From NCBI RefSeq assembly GCF_037975245.1, contig NC_092581.1, positions 384,501-448,500 of the forward strand: a stretch of DNA of 64,000 bases. The letters run 5' to 3'. Source of the stretch: Apostichopus japonicus (taxonomy: Eukaryota; Echinodermata; Holothuroidea; Aspidochirotida; Stichopodidae). Below the pieces are notes generated by a model. It had not been told where the DNA came from, made no database searches, and saw only the letters and a list, made by a program, of their open reading frames with translations. The number at the start of each line of letters is the position of its first letter. Position 1 is the first letter of the stretch. This document shows, one piece after another, positions 25,182-36,769 of this stretch. The position numbers and the translations under genes are program-made.

Positions 25182-25480
25182 CTACTACTCAGGTGTATCT
25201 TTGTCTTGTAGCCCTCGTCTTCCCCTTCCTCTCCCCAGTTGGCGTACTCTTGGGCTACCTTCACCTTGGAGTATGTGTTTGGCGTGTTCAGCCATTTCGT
25301 CTTCTCCTCTGCCTGCCTCCTGTTCAACATCTTGATCGGTGACTCGTATCTGCTCTTCTCAAATTTGTTGTCGTAGATGTAGATGAAGTTGGTGGAGGCG
25401 GCTGGGTAGGCGACGTCGCTCTTGGGCTTCAGTTCGTGTCTCACAAACGGCTGGCCGTACACGTTGCCTGTTATGTAACC
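25182..25480 (-). CDS. Adducin exon (end of head, neck)
   Basis: The acceptor TTTGTTACAG ends at 25481 and the frame opens as GYITGNVYGQPFVRHE, like the GYRTGY-Y-P-R stretch of known adducins. It continues through KSDVAYPAS-type residues to REK-like AEEKTKWLNTPNTYSKV, the very conserved EKTRWLN block. The previous exon ends in phase 0 and joins exactly. The 3' border is uncertain because GT sites near 25182 leave one extra base. It is followed by an acidic GEEGEDEG stretch. No internal stop. Confidence 0.85.
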
Positions 25481-25910
25481 CTGTAACAAATTAAAAAGTT
25501 CCTGTGATCAAATTTTTGTGCTGGTTGCAGATCTAAGTCACTCTTACATCTAACATCAGCAGCACAACATTCCTCCATCTTTGCTGTTTTACTTATGAAA
25601 TGATTACATATCAAGTCTTCCACAAGTATCTCTTTGAAAATCTCACACATTCGCTGTCTTTGGTGCATTCAGGACAAACTAATTGGAACATTCCGTTTCT
25701 ATGCCATTTCCATGAAATATTGCACAATTTTGGATGCAGGTGATCTTGAAAATATTTTCAAAATGGGTGGGGTGTGCAACAGATCACATGGGGGAGCTTC
25801 ATGAAGTTCCCCAAACCGATAAAGTATCGATTATGTTCAATAGCGTATGAAACCATTCTGATTATTAAGTCAAGAGCTTGCCAATACTATATATTTATAT
25901 ATATATATAT

Positions 25911-28088
25911 CAGGCGCGTATCCAGGATTTTCAAACCCGGGGGGCGCGAATTACTATCTAAGCGGAGCGCCACCATCGGTTGGCGCGCAGCGTACAAGAA
26001 AATTTCTTATTTTGATACCCCCCAGATCACCGGAAACAGCACTTCTCGGGCTTGAAATGACCAACCAGATGTACACTTTTTGCCTGAGAACCAACTATTT
26101 CCTAATAGTTTTTTTTCCATCCATAACCTTTTTGAAGATTGTCAACCCGGCACACATCATGTTCGACCTGATCGCATCTCCTGTGGGTCTTTGCTTTTGT
26201 AGGTGATTCTACGTCGCGGCCCACAATACCCGTCAGCCCCACTTTTCAAGGTTTTAAGCCCCATATTTGTTCAGAATTTGAAAATTCGCATGTCTCGTGA
26301 ATAAACTCACTTCAAAACATACCCATAATTTTGTACAAAATTTCATCTATGGACAACCAATGTAGAAAAACCCCTAACAGAGCGGTCAAAATTGCACGAG
26401 TAGAGGGAAGTGTGATGCAGAATGTTAGTCAGAAATTGTCGAAAATTCCGACACAGTTAATTTATTGGTGTAGAAATATTGCAACCTCTTATAACGGCTA
26501 TTATAAAACTTGGTTGAAGGAAATGAAAAAATAGCAGATATTTCCTTCAACCGAACACTATACACATAGGCGTAGGAGGCGCGGCGGAAGTGGCGGGGCT
26601 AAGGGTATTGGTCAGGAGGGGCGAGAATGGTTTGTAGGGGCGCTTTCAACACTATCTAAGCGGAGCGCCACCACTGGTTGGCGCGTAGCGTACAGAAAAT
26701 TTTTGAGTAAAGATACTCCCTAGATCGCCGGAAATGACCCTTTCCGGGCCTGGCTAATTTGCAGATAAACGAAGAATAAATAGGTGTCATCTCCAAATTA
26801 CACCAACAAAATGTGACAAATGTCAATAAGTAGATGAGAGCGCAATAAAAAAGTCAATAATCTAGAATAAGTAAAAAGTGGTAAAGAGCTGAAAAAGGCG
26901 CCAGCAGTCCATTTGAGTCCGTCAGGGGGGGGGCATGCGCCCCCTGACCGTATGGACTCTGCGCCACTGCGCGGCGGGGGTGCAGCCCCTAATTCGCCAT
27001 TACTAATGTAAAAGAGAGTTTTGACATAATTGGACCTGCTTTTCATACATCTACATGAGACATGTCGTTGTTTACATTAGCATCCCGCGGTATACTGCGC
27101 ACTTTTAACGGACCGTACGGTACATAATGGCATGCGATGTAATAACCGATGCTTGCTTATATGATATCAACAATAACACGTTGAACGCGCGAACATTTTT
27201 GGTTGTTTTTGCAGGCAAGTCGGACAGTTTTGAGGCTTTTCATCCTGGAACGCCATTTTCATGCTCACTGATATGATGTGATATCTGCTGTTACAAATTC
27301 GAACAGGCGCGTAGCGAGGAATTTGCCAAGGGAGGGGCGAAGCCTGTAGGCAAATTATCTCAGCGTAGCGCCACCATAGGTTTGCGCGAAGCGTACAAGA
27401 AAATTTTGGCCGAAAATGCCTCCCAGATCGCTGGAAATGGCACTACCCAGGACCATTTGTTAGCGCGAAGCGTACAAGCAAATTTTGGCCGAAAATGTCT
27501 CCCAGATCGCTGGAAATGACACTTCCCAGGCCTTGTAAGTTGCATCTAAGCACTTTCTATTTTGAAATTACTTAGCGATATCATTTAAAACAATGCTGAA
27601 TGGGGGGAGGGCGGGCGGTCGCCCCCATCCCAAAAGTCGTCATGTTCCCTGACGACACGGTCGAGTTCGAGACCAGTCACAGTTGGTTTCATAGCACAAT
27701 TCTACACACGAGTTATGATAGACCATATATAGTATATATATATAGATCATTAGTGAGAGAGGAAAATGGAAACGTCAAAAAATGGAGTTGTCGGTGTAAG
27801 GGGTAGGCTGAGTCACACTTTTACGAAATCATTGATCCGTCACTGGCTACCCTTCAGCGCTGTAATGATGTCACTGTTTCTTCTTTCTCTTCCCGGTGTC
27901 TTCGCGTTTTTCTTTTACTCCCTCCTTTTCTCCTTTTTCTCTCTTTCTTCTTTTTCTTTTCTCTTTCTTCCTCTCCTCCTCTTCTTTTTTCCCCTCTTTT
28001 TTCCTTTTTTCTTCTCTTTTTTTCTCTCCTCTTTTTCTTACCCGGGGGGGCGCGCGCCCCCAACGCCCCCCCCCTGGATACGCACCTG
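25911..28088. mobile_element. 2-kb TIR element, copy 2, in an adducin intron
   Basis: The left end is CAGGCGCGTATCCAGG; the right end is the inverse of CAGGTGCGTATCCAGG. TATAT flanks both sides, but lies in a TA run, so it is weak evidence for a target duplication. Internal order is the mirror image of copy 1 (12665-14652): the 'A' segment (25911-26580), a middle segment, then the 'C' segment (27000-28088) with a long pyrimidine tract at 27893-28040. Hairpin cores lie near 25960-25992, 26660-26690 and 27363-27393. No transposase. Confidence 0.75.
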
Positions 28089-28473
28089 TATATATATATA
28101 TAGTGAATCTAAGAGAGTATCAAGCTGTAACAATTAGAGTTTCAAGTAAGACACAAATCAAATCGAATGGTGTATCCAACCATCCTGATACGTCACAGCT
28201 GTTTACTTTGATTGAACGAAGCTACCTGCTTATCCACACTGACTTCCTACAACTCACTTCTCACTGAATTATCTCACTTAATAAAGCGTATTAGCTTGGT
28301 ACACATATGATCAAAAACCTCATACATTAACTAGCGACGCCATCGGTTGGCAATTAGCATAGTAAATGCTAGCTATGTTTGCCCAGATCTTTAAATGCAA
28401 ATAAGGCTAGTTGGTCTGCTGCACAGACGTTGCAGGCCAAGTGAGTTGGAATTTTTGCATTTTGAAATCTTAC

Positions 28474-28638
28474 CATATTGTCCAAATGTCTCATCATGGC
28501 TTCAAACTCCAGTTTACTGACCTTCACTTTGTGTCCTGTCTCACTGACCCCACCTGCGTCCTTGGCAGTCGCTTCGCCGACCTCGTCTCTGACTTCATCC
28601 GGTAGGTGGATGACATTATCCAGGCCTACGGCATGTAT
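28474..28638 (-). CDS. Adducin exon (end of aldolase-like head)
   Basis: 165 bp, 55 codons, phase 0 on both sides, bounded by ACAG at the acceptor and GTAAGA at the donor. It reads AVGLDNVIHLPDEV near the start and KVSKLEFEAMMRHLDNM at the end. The second block matches the adducin signature E-F-E-x-[LM]-M-R-x-L-D-N. The upstream exon ends in CEIQ, giving the expected CEIQ...GLDN junction. The exon is intact. Adducin caps actin barbed ends and recruits spectrin at the membrane skeleton. Confidence 0.9.
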
Positions 28639-29913
28639 CTGTCACGAATAATTAGCATACGGTAAAGCGTTTGAATGCAGTTTGTTGCTACATTATCGAA
28701 CACAAGTCTTACGAGCGACTCTTTTAATCTCTCTTATTCCTCCTTTGTCGTTTCTCGTTGCCGACTTTGCTCTGCTGGTCCTAACAATACTAAGGAGATA
28801 CTTATATTTGTCATCTTGTATATGCCATCCGAAGAATGAAACTCAACAATTTCATATAAGAGGACGACAAAATCGTACATGATTTGCCGAAGAAACCATC
28901 CGTTTGGCATTTATGCTTCAAAAATACAAGACCCACTAAAGAGTCGTTTTTAGCTTAAATCTGGTTTGAAATTTCGTCCTTTTGATGAAACCTTTGAATC
29001 CTTCTCAATTGAAGCATTTTGTCTTCCATCTCTCTGTCAAGGGACAAAAGAGCTAAATACTGCCATTACAGAACAAACACAGAAATGCAATTCTCCTTCA
29101 ACAGGCAAATATTTGAGCCAACTGTCTGTCTGGGCAATAATACTTCATTTGTTCCTATCCAACAAAATTGTTTTGTCTGTCAACAAAACTGGACCAAACT
29201 TGGCTATTTGATTATTTGCTCTTTAATGAACAAAAAGATGTCAACTTCTCTATGGTGGATATAACCAATGCCTGGATTCTGCAAAGCACCTTGATAGCCA
29301 ACAGGCAAAAGCATTATGTACAATATGTATGAGGTACAATAGAAGCATTGTAACACTATCAGGAAAACGGATGTTTGTGTTTATAAGCCTCTTCTCCAAA
29401 CGATTTGATACAGAATCCTGTGGACGCCTGCGGGCACAAGCTGAGCTCATCAAACTTACAAAGACCCTCAGGAGCATCCCAGCTTTCCTTTCATGATGTT
29501 AGTGTCATCACATTAGTATTTATAATACGCTTTCTGGCCAAGGTGAAGTGCACAGGCACGGCAGTATTTGAATATACCGCGGAGGATTGAAAACTGAAGC
29601 CTTTCCAAAATCTCATCGATCATATTCATAGACTTACTGTTTTAGTATTCTGTGCTTAATACTCCCTTTTGAACAGATATTTATTCCTCTTGAATTTTAT
29701 TCAACTTTTATTAGCAGATTGAATTTGAGTTCGCAGAAATAAATGTTTCAGTTTTTGAGTCGGACTAAATTTATTCCAGTCCTTGCAGCCCGACTGAACT
29801 TTATTAACATTAGACTGAAACTTGGAAGAAAATAAATTTTATCCCACAGCGATAGGCCTAGGCCTAAATATCCAATAATGGATGTTCAGAACTTGCTGCA
29901 GTAATCCAAGAAT

Positions 29914-30094
29914 ATGGAAAATATTGTTGACCCATCGAAGACCAAGCCTAAAAAATGTGTTATTTATTGGATGAAAGATCAACAAGTTAGTACAGAGTCG
30001 GTGATGGACAAAGAAAATGCAACTGAAAATGCAGTCTGCTTGATAAAGTGGAGAGGAAAGCGGCCGTATTCTAGAAAAATCATCAAAATAAGTG
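29914..30094 (+). CDS. Possible first exon of a BEN-domain-type protein
   Basis: An ATG at 29914 opens 60 codons ending at a GTATGT donor (30095). Near the middle it reads KKCVIYWMKDQQVS, and near the end LIKWRGKRPYSRKIIKISG. An N-terminal Y/VxW...xVKW-x-G-[KR]-x-Y-x-A-x-[IV]-L pattern of this kind is known from invertebrate BEN-domain proteins, which are chromatin or transcription factors. The BEN domain itself is not seen, and no second exon was identified. It lies inside an adducin intron on the opposite strand. Confidence 0.4.
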
Positions 30095-31240
30095 GTATGT
30101 TGACCTTTTTTCTGTTTCATTTCTATGTGTAATCATATGAAACTTTCTGACAGTGGCACAATAACCAAGATCAACTTCTAATTTTATCCTGTCTTGTGCA
30201 ACGATTAACAGCATATTTGCAGTTAATAAAATTAATAATCAAATTAAAATAAGACAAGGCTACATGTGTAGAATATTTCTTGTTTAGGCCTAAACTTATA
30301 AGGTTACTACAGTTAAGCTTATTCTTATGGGTGCATGGGGCAATACCTATGTTTGGTAATTATTTGGACATTCAGTACTTGGATTAGTTTCCTAGTTTTA
30401 CCTAGTCAAACTTCACGTTCAAGTCTGACGTTTCTCTTACCGTACTACAGAGATTTTACTTACCATTGAAATAGCGTTATAAAAATGCAAAACATTTGAG
30501 TGTTGGGCATGCAGGGTTTAATGTGATTACATTTCTGTTTTTCATATGTGGTTATATGCAATGGCCAAATTTTTTATCATTTTAATAATTATTACAGGGG
30601 GGGGAGGGCTAGTAAGGTTATATATAAACTTTGTGACATGTTGTAAGACATGTGTAAACATGCTTGCTTGCAAAAAAAGTGGGGTCTAAAGCCACCCATC
30701 TCTCCCTCGCGTTGCGACGTCCATTATGCACTGAATATTATATATTATATTTTCCGTTTCTGGTGGGTGGTTATTGTGCCAATGTATATTTGTGCCCTAT
30801 CATTATTAATTATTTCTATTTGTTTTATGTTCAGAGTACATTCACAGTATGTGTGGCAGAAACCAGTGGACAGAGCCACAGCCACAAGAGATGAACAAAC
30901 GGTTTGCATGAACAAAACGGTTTGCATACAAGTGCATGAATGCTACAAGATACATGAAATTGAAGAAGCTGTATTTTATTTTTGTTTTGTTTTGTAATTT
31001 TATAGTTGTTGCATAAAAAAGGAGACTTCAGAATTCTGGTTATTCTCATTATTTGTTTGGAGAGTTTTAATCAATAACTAGGACAACAAGCTGGCCAAAT
31101 TCCTAACTCTCCTTACTTGGAACTGATTAGCATACAAGTATTCAATAAGTATTTGAGTAAGTATTCAGAAACCTGTTAAGCCTTCATAAAATAACTAATT
31201 AGCATACAAGTATTCGAATACTAGCGAATAAGTATTCGAG

Positions 31241-31428
31241 TAACTATAAGTATTCGTCAGAGCCAAATTATTTAAATGAGCGAATACTTATATGTAAATG
31301 AGCTAAGTATTCAAATAGCTATTCCAAATCTACTCGAATACCTATTCGAATACCTATTTGAATACCTAACAGGTATTCGAATACTTCACTCATTTACATA
31401 TTTTGGCTCTGAGGAAGGCTTATAGTTA
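31241..31428. repeat. Inverted-repeat (foldback) element, GAATACT-rich
   Basis: Two arms of about 50 bp are inverse copies: the left runs from TAACTATAAG past CAGAGCCAAA to GCGAATACT, the right from GTATTCGAATACTTCACTC to GGCTCTG and CTTATAGTTA. The loop of ~80 bp is made of AAGTATTC/GAATACYT words, which also fill 31130-31240 and 31440-31520. It could be a MITE or palindromic minisatellite; no clear target duplication. Confidence 0.6.
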
Positions 31429-32727
31429 TTCATATTAGTATTGGAATACTTATTTTGTACTGTGTGTTATATGGTAAATTTTCTGAATACTGAGGAAATC
31501 TTTGAATACTTTTTGAATACTTATCGAATATATTTGTGTAAGGTAAGGGTGGCTTTATTAGAAAGCAGATAATCCGCTTTGTAACGACCATTATTTGTTA
31601 CCCAGACTCGACAAAAAAAACCACACACACACCGATTGATAAAATTGTAGGTTGACAAAACCCAGACAACCAGCTCTTGATGCTGCAGGGAGAAGAGAGG
31701 ACCAAGTACTCCCATTCCTGCCCATCAACACCCCCCACTTCCCCCACCACTTGTAATCCCAACCCACTAGTAAAGTGTGTTGCTGAACCTTCAAGACAAA
31801 CAAATAGAAAACTCAATTATGACTTTCATAAAAGATCTCTAAGTGAGATTTTTCCCACAGTTTCAACTGGTAGCTTTTCTAAGGATTTACAGTAGCCAAA
31901 AGACCCTGGATTCCAAGGTCAATAATGAAACACATCTCCCAGGTGGGTAACCTTGCCCTTGGGGTCAGACATCAAAAGGAATATTATGGGAATTTTATCG
32001 ATGAATGTCAACATTATTAGTGCCCATACATGTTAGAAAGCAAACATCTCCCTACTATGCCTTAATCTAAATCCATAAATCCGATTTGGAGTCGGCAAGT
32101 CGCATCAAGACTAGCAATTATTCCAGTCAAACATACTTCTTCAACCGCTGTTCTTTTCGTTTCATGGAGCAGGCTTTGCTATTGCAGGTGACTTTCTGCT
32201 GTTACTCAGAGCCTAGTTTGACTCGGAGAAAAGCAAACAAAAGTTTGTACAGAAGCAGAATCTTCAGAGGTGGAGAGAGTTAGAAGAGTGTAATGACTAC
32301 ATATTGATACAGAAGTAGACTACGCTAATGGCAAAATCAAGTTCCGTGTAGGCTAGGAGATACAATCATTCCCAAGACAATAAAAATTCCAAATTGATTA
32401 TATTGTTTGGAAACAGTTTGAAAATTTCAGATAACTTTTCTCAGAGGAGAGGGTCATAACAAAGATTAACTCAATCCATACCATTTACTTTGTGTTTGGA
32501 GTTGACTAATCTTGTCCATTTTCATCCCTCAACCCCCTTACCCCATTCCCGGCTCTTTAGAAAACAGCTTAAAAAAGGAAAACTCTGTAAATTTCACAGG
32601 TCTCGAAAATATTCTGAAATGGAGGAGAATGAACAAACTGTAATATAACCAGAGAACATTTGGCCTCACACTGCTAAGTTTTACAAGCAATCCGACCACG
32701 TTGGACCAAGTCCAGCTAATTCTTTAC

Positions 32728-32956
32728 CTGTATCTCGCATGCTGCTACACAGTTGAGGGATAGGAAGTACGCCTCCTCTATGGACCCACCACAGCAGACG
32801 ATACCATGGTTATGCAAGAATAGGATCTTGTTTTTGATGATTTGATCCTCCTGTTCCTCCTCGACCACGATCCCCGTGAAGTCATAGTGTAGAGATCTCA
32901 CCACAAATCAAGGCTTCTTGACTCATCGACAAAAGGCCACACTTCATAGTTGAGAC
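32728..32956 (-). pseudogene. Adducin exon (aldolase-like head) with a frameshift
   Basis: The acceptor TTGACAG ends at 32957 and a GTAAAG donor follows 32728. The first half reads VSTMKCGLLSMSQEALICGE, a clear adducin block. The second half, one frame over, reads HYDFTGIVVEEEQEDQ, then ILFLHNHGIVCCGGSIEEA and ACEIQ, also conserved. The frames change near 32888-32894. The exon is 229 bp where a phase-0 exon needs a multiple of three, consistent with one extra base. Cause: a real lesion or an assembly error. Confidence 0.85.
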
Positions 32957-33305
32957 CTGTCAAGATTCAAAGCAAAAAATTCAAAATCCTCCATATTCTA
33001 TGACATCTTTGCTTTTAAAGATTTGCTTTGGTCAACAACTTGCAGGAAGGGTAATGCTAGGCAAACATATTGAATATTCAAAGAACATTTAAAAATCCTC
33101 CATAATCTATGACATCATTGCTTTTAAGGTAGTTTTTTTTTTTTTGTGGTCAGCAAATTTATAAAGCCAACTGGGTATTAATCAAAACAAATCGAAATGT
33201 GACAAGTCAAGCTAAAGATGTTAAAGAAAATGATCAAAATCCAAGTAAAGAAAAAAGGAACCTGCTCTAAGAATCATGAAAGTAATTATAAAGGTGGATA
33301 CTCAC

Positions 33306-33354
33306 AGCAGCGGCTGCCGAAGTGTGCACATGTTAAATGCATTTAGTACCTGGT
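33306..33354 (-). pseudogene. Adducin exon with in-frame stop
   Basis: Minus-strand exon ending at a GTGAGT donor. It reads RPGTKCI, a TAA stop (33333-33335), then HVHTSAAAA. Known adducins have a RPD[VI]KCV-[VI]-H-[IL]-HTPA block at this place, so the stop occupies a conserved hydrophobic position. It joins the next exon (32956) in phase 0 to give HTSAAAAVSTMKCGLL, as expected. The acceptor (CCAG) is weak, without a clear pyrimidine tract. Confidence 0.7.
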
Positions 33355-34350
33355 CTGGATTTATTATTACTATTGCTTTCGCAGACTTTTAACTTTGAAC
33401 ACTATCTATCAATATGTAGCAACTGCTTTGAAGTTGATGAGAAAAACATCTTTTGGCCGAGAAGCATCCAACATTGGGGTTATTCCACTCATCTCCAGAA
33501 GTTATCTGTTGATCCAAAAAAAATCCCTTAGTTCATTTTTGCCTTTAAATAAAACAGTGAGTGACTTAATTATTTAGATTACACAAAAGAAGGCAAAACT
33601 ATATCAAGAAAGACAATTGATCAAGTTAGCCATTAGCTAGCATTTGAAAGCAGTAGAGAAGACCAGCATATGCAGAGAAGTCTCCTAGATAATTGAAACA
33701 AACACTGTTGTTCTATAACTCTATAAACACTACCTGGCAATTGATTGGACATTGTTTATATGTAAAGGATTGGGTGGTTAGAGGAGTCTGGTTGCGACAT
33801 CCAAGGGGGGGGGGGGGGGGGAGATATAGTATGGCAAGGGAAGGCAGAACTCAGTTTTTCTCTTTAAGCGCTGGTATTTTGTTCCCCACTAGCAAGCTCT
33901 ACATCAAAAAATAGGAGGAAAAGGAAAACAAATGTGTAATAAACAATGCTTGATAAAATCATAAACTAGCTTTTAAATGTTGGAACACTCCTTTAATGCT
34001 CAGAAAATATTAAAGAGTGAATGGCTTCTTTAATATTAAGGAGTAGAAGGCTCTTTTAAATGCTTATGCCATGCAACCCACAATGCTTCTCATGTCAAAA
34101 ATTAACCTTCTATTCTAAAAATCATGGCTATAACCGACATATGATAAAAAAAAATAAGATATAAAATCTTAAATTTGTCCAAAATCCATAACTATCTAAA
34201 AAAATATTTGCTTTGTCAATAGATGATAGATAAAGGGAATCAATACAGCTTATTTATTACAACTCTAAGTGTGCATATGACCAACTAATCCCAATGCCAT
34301 GGAATACTATTATGTACCAACGCCAACAACAATATGAACACAACAGTTAC

Positions 34351-34377
34351 CTTTATCATACACATGGACACGGCCAT
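34351..34377 (-). CDS. Possible 27-bp microexon, maybe 5' part of the adducin gene
   Basis: Bounded by TTTTTGTAGTATAAG and GTAACT. It joins the exon at 34640-34695 in phase 1 to read SDGRVHVYDKG across the junction. Adducin has an L-Q-G-[DN]-[IV]-V-D-R-G stretch shortly before the RP[DG]-KC exon, so the position fits, but the match is short and an exon after this one is missing. Confidence 0.3.
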
Positions 34378-34639
34378 CTTATACTACAAAAACTTGTGAT
34401 AAAACTGAGGGCGTACTGGCAAATACTGCAGAATATGTACAACCTATCTAGCCTTATGCTGTCTACCAACAGAAATCACCTACAACATAAAAATGAAATG
34501 CAAGCAAATATGAATACTTGTAACGTCTTCTGTCACATACTGAAATAATTATTGGATCTAGTACAGTAGTAGCAGGCATATCACATAATATAATACATGC
34601 TTGGACCTAAGATCTTTAAAAAGTGAGGAACAAACTTAC

Positions 34640-34695
34640 CTGATTGTACCTGGTCTCCATAGCTGCCCTCAGCATACACTGCAAACGTACATTTT
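34640..34695 (-). CDS. Possible exon upstream of the adducin exons
   Basis: A 56-bp stretch with strong splice sites (GGTGTTGCAG acceptor, CAG|GTAAGT donor). In the phase that joins the next candidate exon it reads KCTFAVYAEGSYGDQVQS. The adducin counterpart would be the LLYSEVTASSLV region; only Y-x-E is shared, so it may belong to another gene on this strand. Confidence 0.3.
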
Positions 34696-34942
34696 CTGCA
34701 ACACCTAACTTCACGTCAAACTACAAAAAAAGCATCATATCAGTCAAAATCTTAGAAAAGTTACAAATGAAACATGTTATTACCTCATAGAGCTTTTGAT
34801 GATAAACTGACGCAGGGAAAGTTAATTAAAAATAACAAATTTTTTTGGATATATACATAAATCTTAGGTTTCGTGTATAAACTACATTGTCAATGGTCCT
34901 GACCACAAACTTTTTCAGGTTCCTTACCCGCAACTTCCTGGA

Positions 34943-35226
34943 GTTTTGAAGGCTGAAATTGCAAATAAACTAGTGCATATCCCTACACCAGTTTGAAGGG
35001 TCACATTGCAAATAAATTAATGCATATCCCTACACTAGTTTGGAGGGCTGAAATTGCAAATAAACTAGTGCATATCCCTACACTAGTTTGGAGCGCTGAA
35101 ATTGCAAATAAACTATTGCATATCCCTATAACTAGTTTGGAGTGCTGAAATTGCAATTAACTAGTGCATATCCCTACACTAGTTTGGAGGGCTGAAATTG
35201 CAATTAACTAGTGCATATCTCTACAT
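34943..35226. repeat. ~52-bp minisatellite, about 6 copies
   Basis: Tandem units of the form TTGCAAATAAACTAGTGCAT, then ATCCCTACACTAGTTTGGAG, then GGCTGAAA. Two late units have lost a few bases (CAATTAACTAG). Each contains the short palindrome ACTAGT twice. Non-coding; it directly precedes the LINE at about 35.4 kb. Confidence 0.85.
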
Positions 35227-35566
35227 ATAAATAGACCTATCAAAAAGCCCAATCCTTGAGATCAATTTTAAGTTGGTCTGACTTCATGAAGTCAAAAAAT
35301 TGGATAACCAACCGTTATTGGATAACCAACCGTCAACCTGTTGACACTGCTCCTTGAGGAGCTCTTATATATTCTACTCTCTAATGATCTCCGAGGTTAA
35401 ATAGAGTGTGGTTTTCACTACATCTTGCAAATTGTATTATTTGAGACACTAATTGAGACAACATTTAGCAGAAAATTTTATTTTGTTCCAATTTTGGAAT
35501 ACTTTTTCTGCTGGAGATCTCGGCAACGACGTCCTGCGACGTTCGTTAGCCTACAAGATTGTTAGT

Positions 35567-36700
35567 ATGGATTCTGCGACAGTGGAGAAATTAAAGGAGT
35601 GTAGCATCAGAGTTGCCGACAGTTCATATAAAGATACTGAGATTTTGTATGCTATCATGAATGATGTTGGTAGAGATGGAATTGCAAGTTGTGTGAAATC
35701 TTTAGGATGCTGGATTATCACATTAAAAGCAAAGGAACAAGCTGATCTTACTGTATTTTGGACAGTGGACTCCTCGTGAATGGGAATCAGTTTCTACTGG
35801 TGTCAACAGAACGTTCCTAACTGTTAGTGTTTTCGGAGTACCTTCATTCATACAGGGCGAAGATCTAACAGGAAAACTTTGTGAGTATGGGTGTAAAATA
35901 AGAGGCGAATGGAAAGGAAAGACCTTCCCCAGATTCCCAAATATCGGGAACGGAATACGATATGTACAGTTAAAACTACCTGAAGAACACAAGAGCTTGC
36001 CTTACGCAATTAGAATTAACGGGATTAATATGAACTTAACGCACAATGGTCAAACTAAGGTATGCAATTTGTGTTTGGAAAGCGATCACATCAGGAGAAA
36101 CTGTCCTAACTACAAATGTTAAGTTTGCGATGTCCAACGGCACCGGGAAGCTAATTGCCCAAAGGTCAGATGCTTTAAATGCCAAGAACGTTTGAAGAGT
36201 ATCGCCATGACAACACAGACACTGGCTCGACCCTAGATACACATGAAAACGAAACACAATATCAGTCTGAGGGATAAGTCACTGGGTCGGTTGAACAGGA
36301 CGATCACGCTATTCAAGAAGCTAACGAGGTCAGGGCACAGAAATCCGAACAAAACACGGATTCAACAGCAAAGAAGAACAATAACGCGAAATCCAGACAC
36401 CCGAGTAATCCTAACCAAGAGTTAAAGAAAACCCACCAACAACAGCGAACTGAACAAAAGACGACATTGCCAACACAAAAAGTAGTAGAACAACGGAGAA
36501 CACAACCGGAGACTGGATCTCAGCGGATGGAGGGGGCAAGCACACAAAGGGGAAACATCCAACCCCACAAAAGGCAAATATCCCTAGACGAAGACGGCTT
36601 TCAAACTATCAGACTAAAGAAGAAAACATTTATTCCTAATCTCAGCAGAGCGAGAAATGTCAGAACAAAGGATTCTTCGGCCGAACCTATGCAAAGATGA
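35567..36700 (+). pseudogene. LINE ORF1 with CCHC zinc knuckles, broken
   Basis: Begins with MDSATVEKLKEC at 35567. A frameshift near 35770 moves the next part (GVPSFIQGEDL, ending in KVCNLCLESDHIRRNC) to another frame. The knuckles CNLCLESDHIRRNC and CDVQRHREANC surround a TAA stop near 36120, and a third CFKC start follows. After this comes a Gln/Arg/Thr-rich basic tail in mixed frames. Such ORF1 proteins bind element RNA. Not translatable intact. Confidence 0.75.
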
Positions 36701-36769
36701 TGGCGTTCATGTTATACGGTACATTTATTTATTTATAGCGATGCAAGCTGCAAAATACCTTGAAACAGG

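Noticed and set aside
31241-31428. rRNA or tRNA-like structured RNA
   Set aside because: The structure is a simple repeat-rich inverted repeat without tRNA boxes or conserved RNA motifs.
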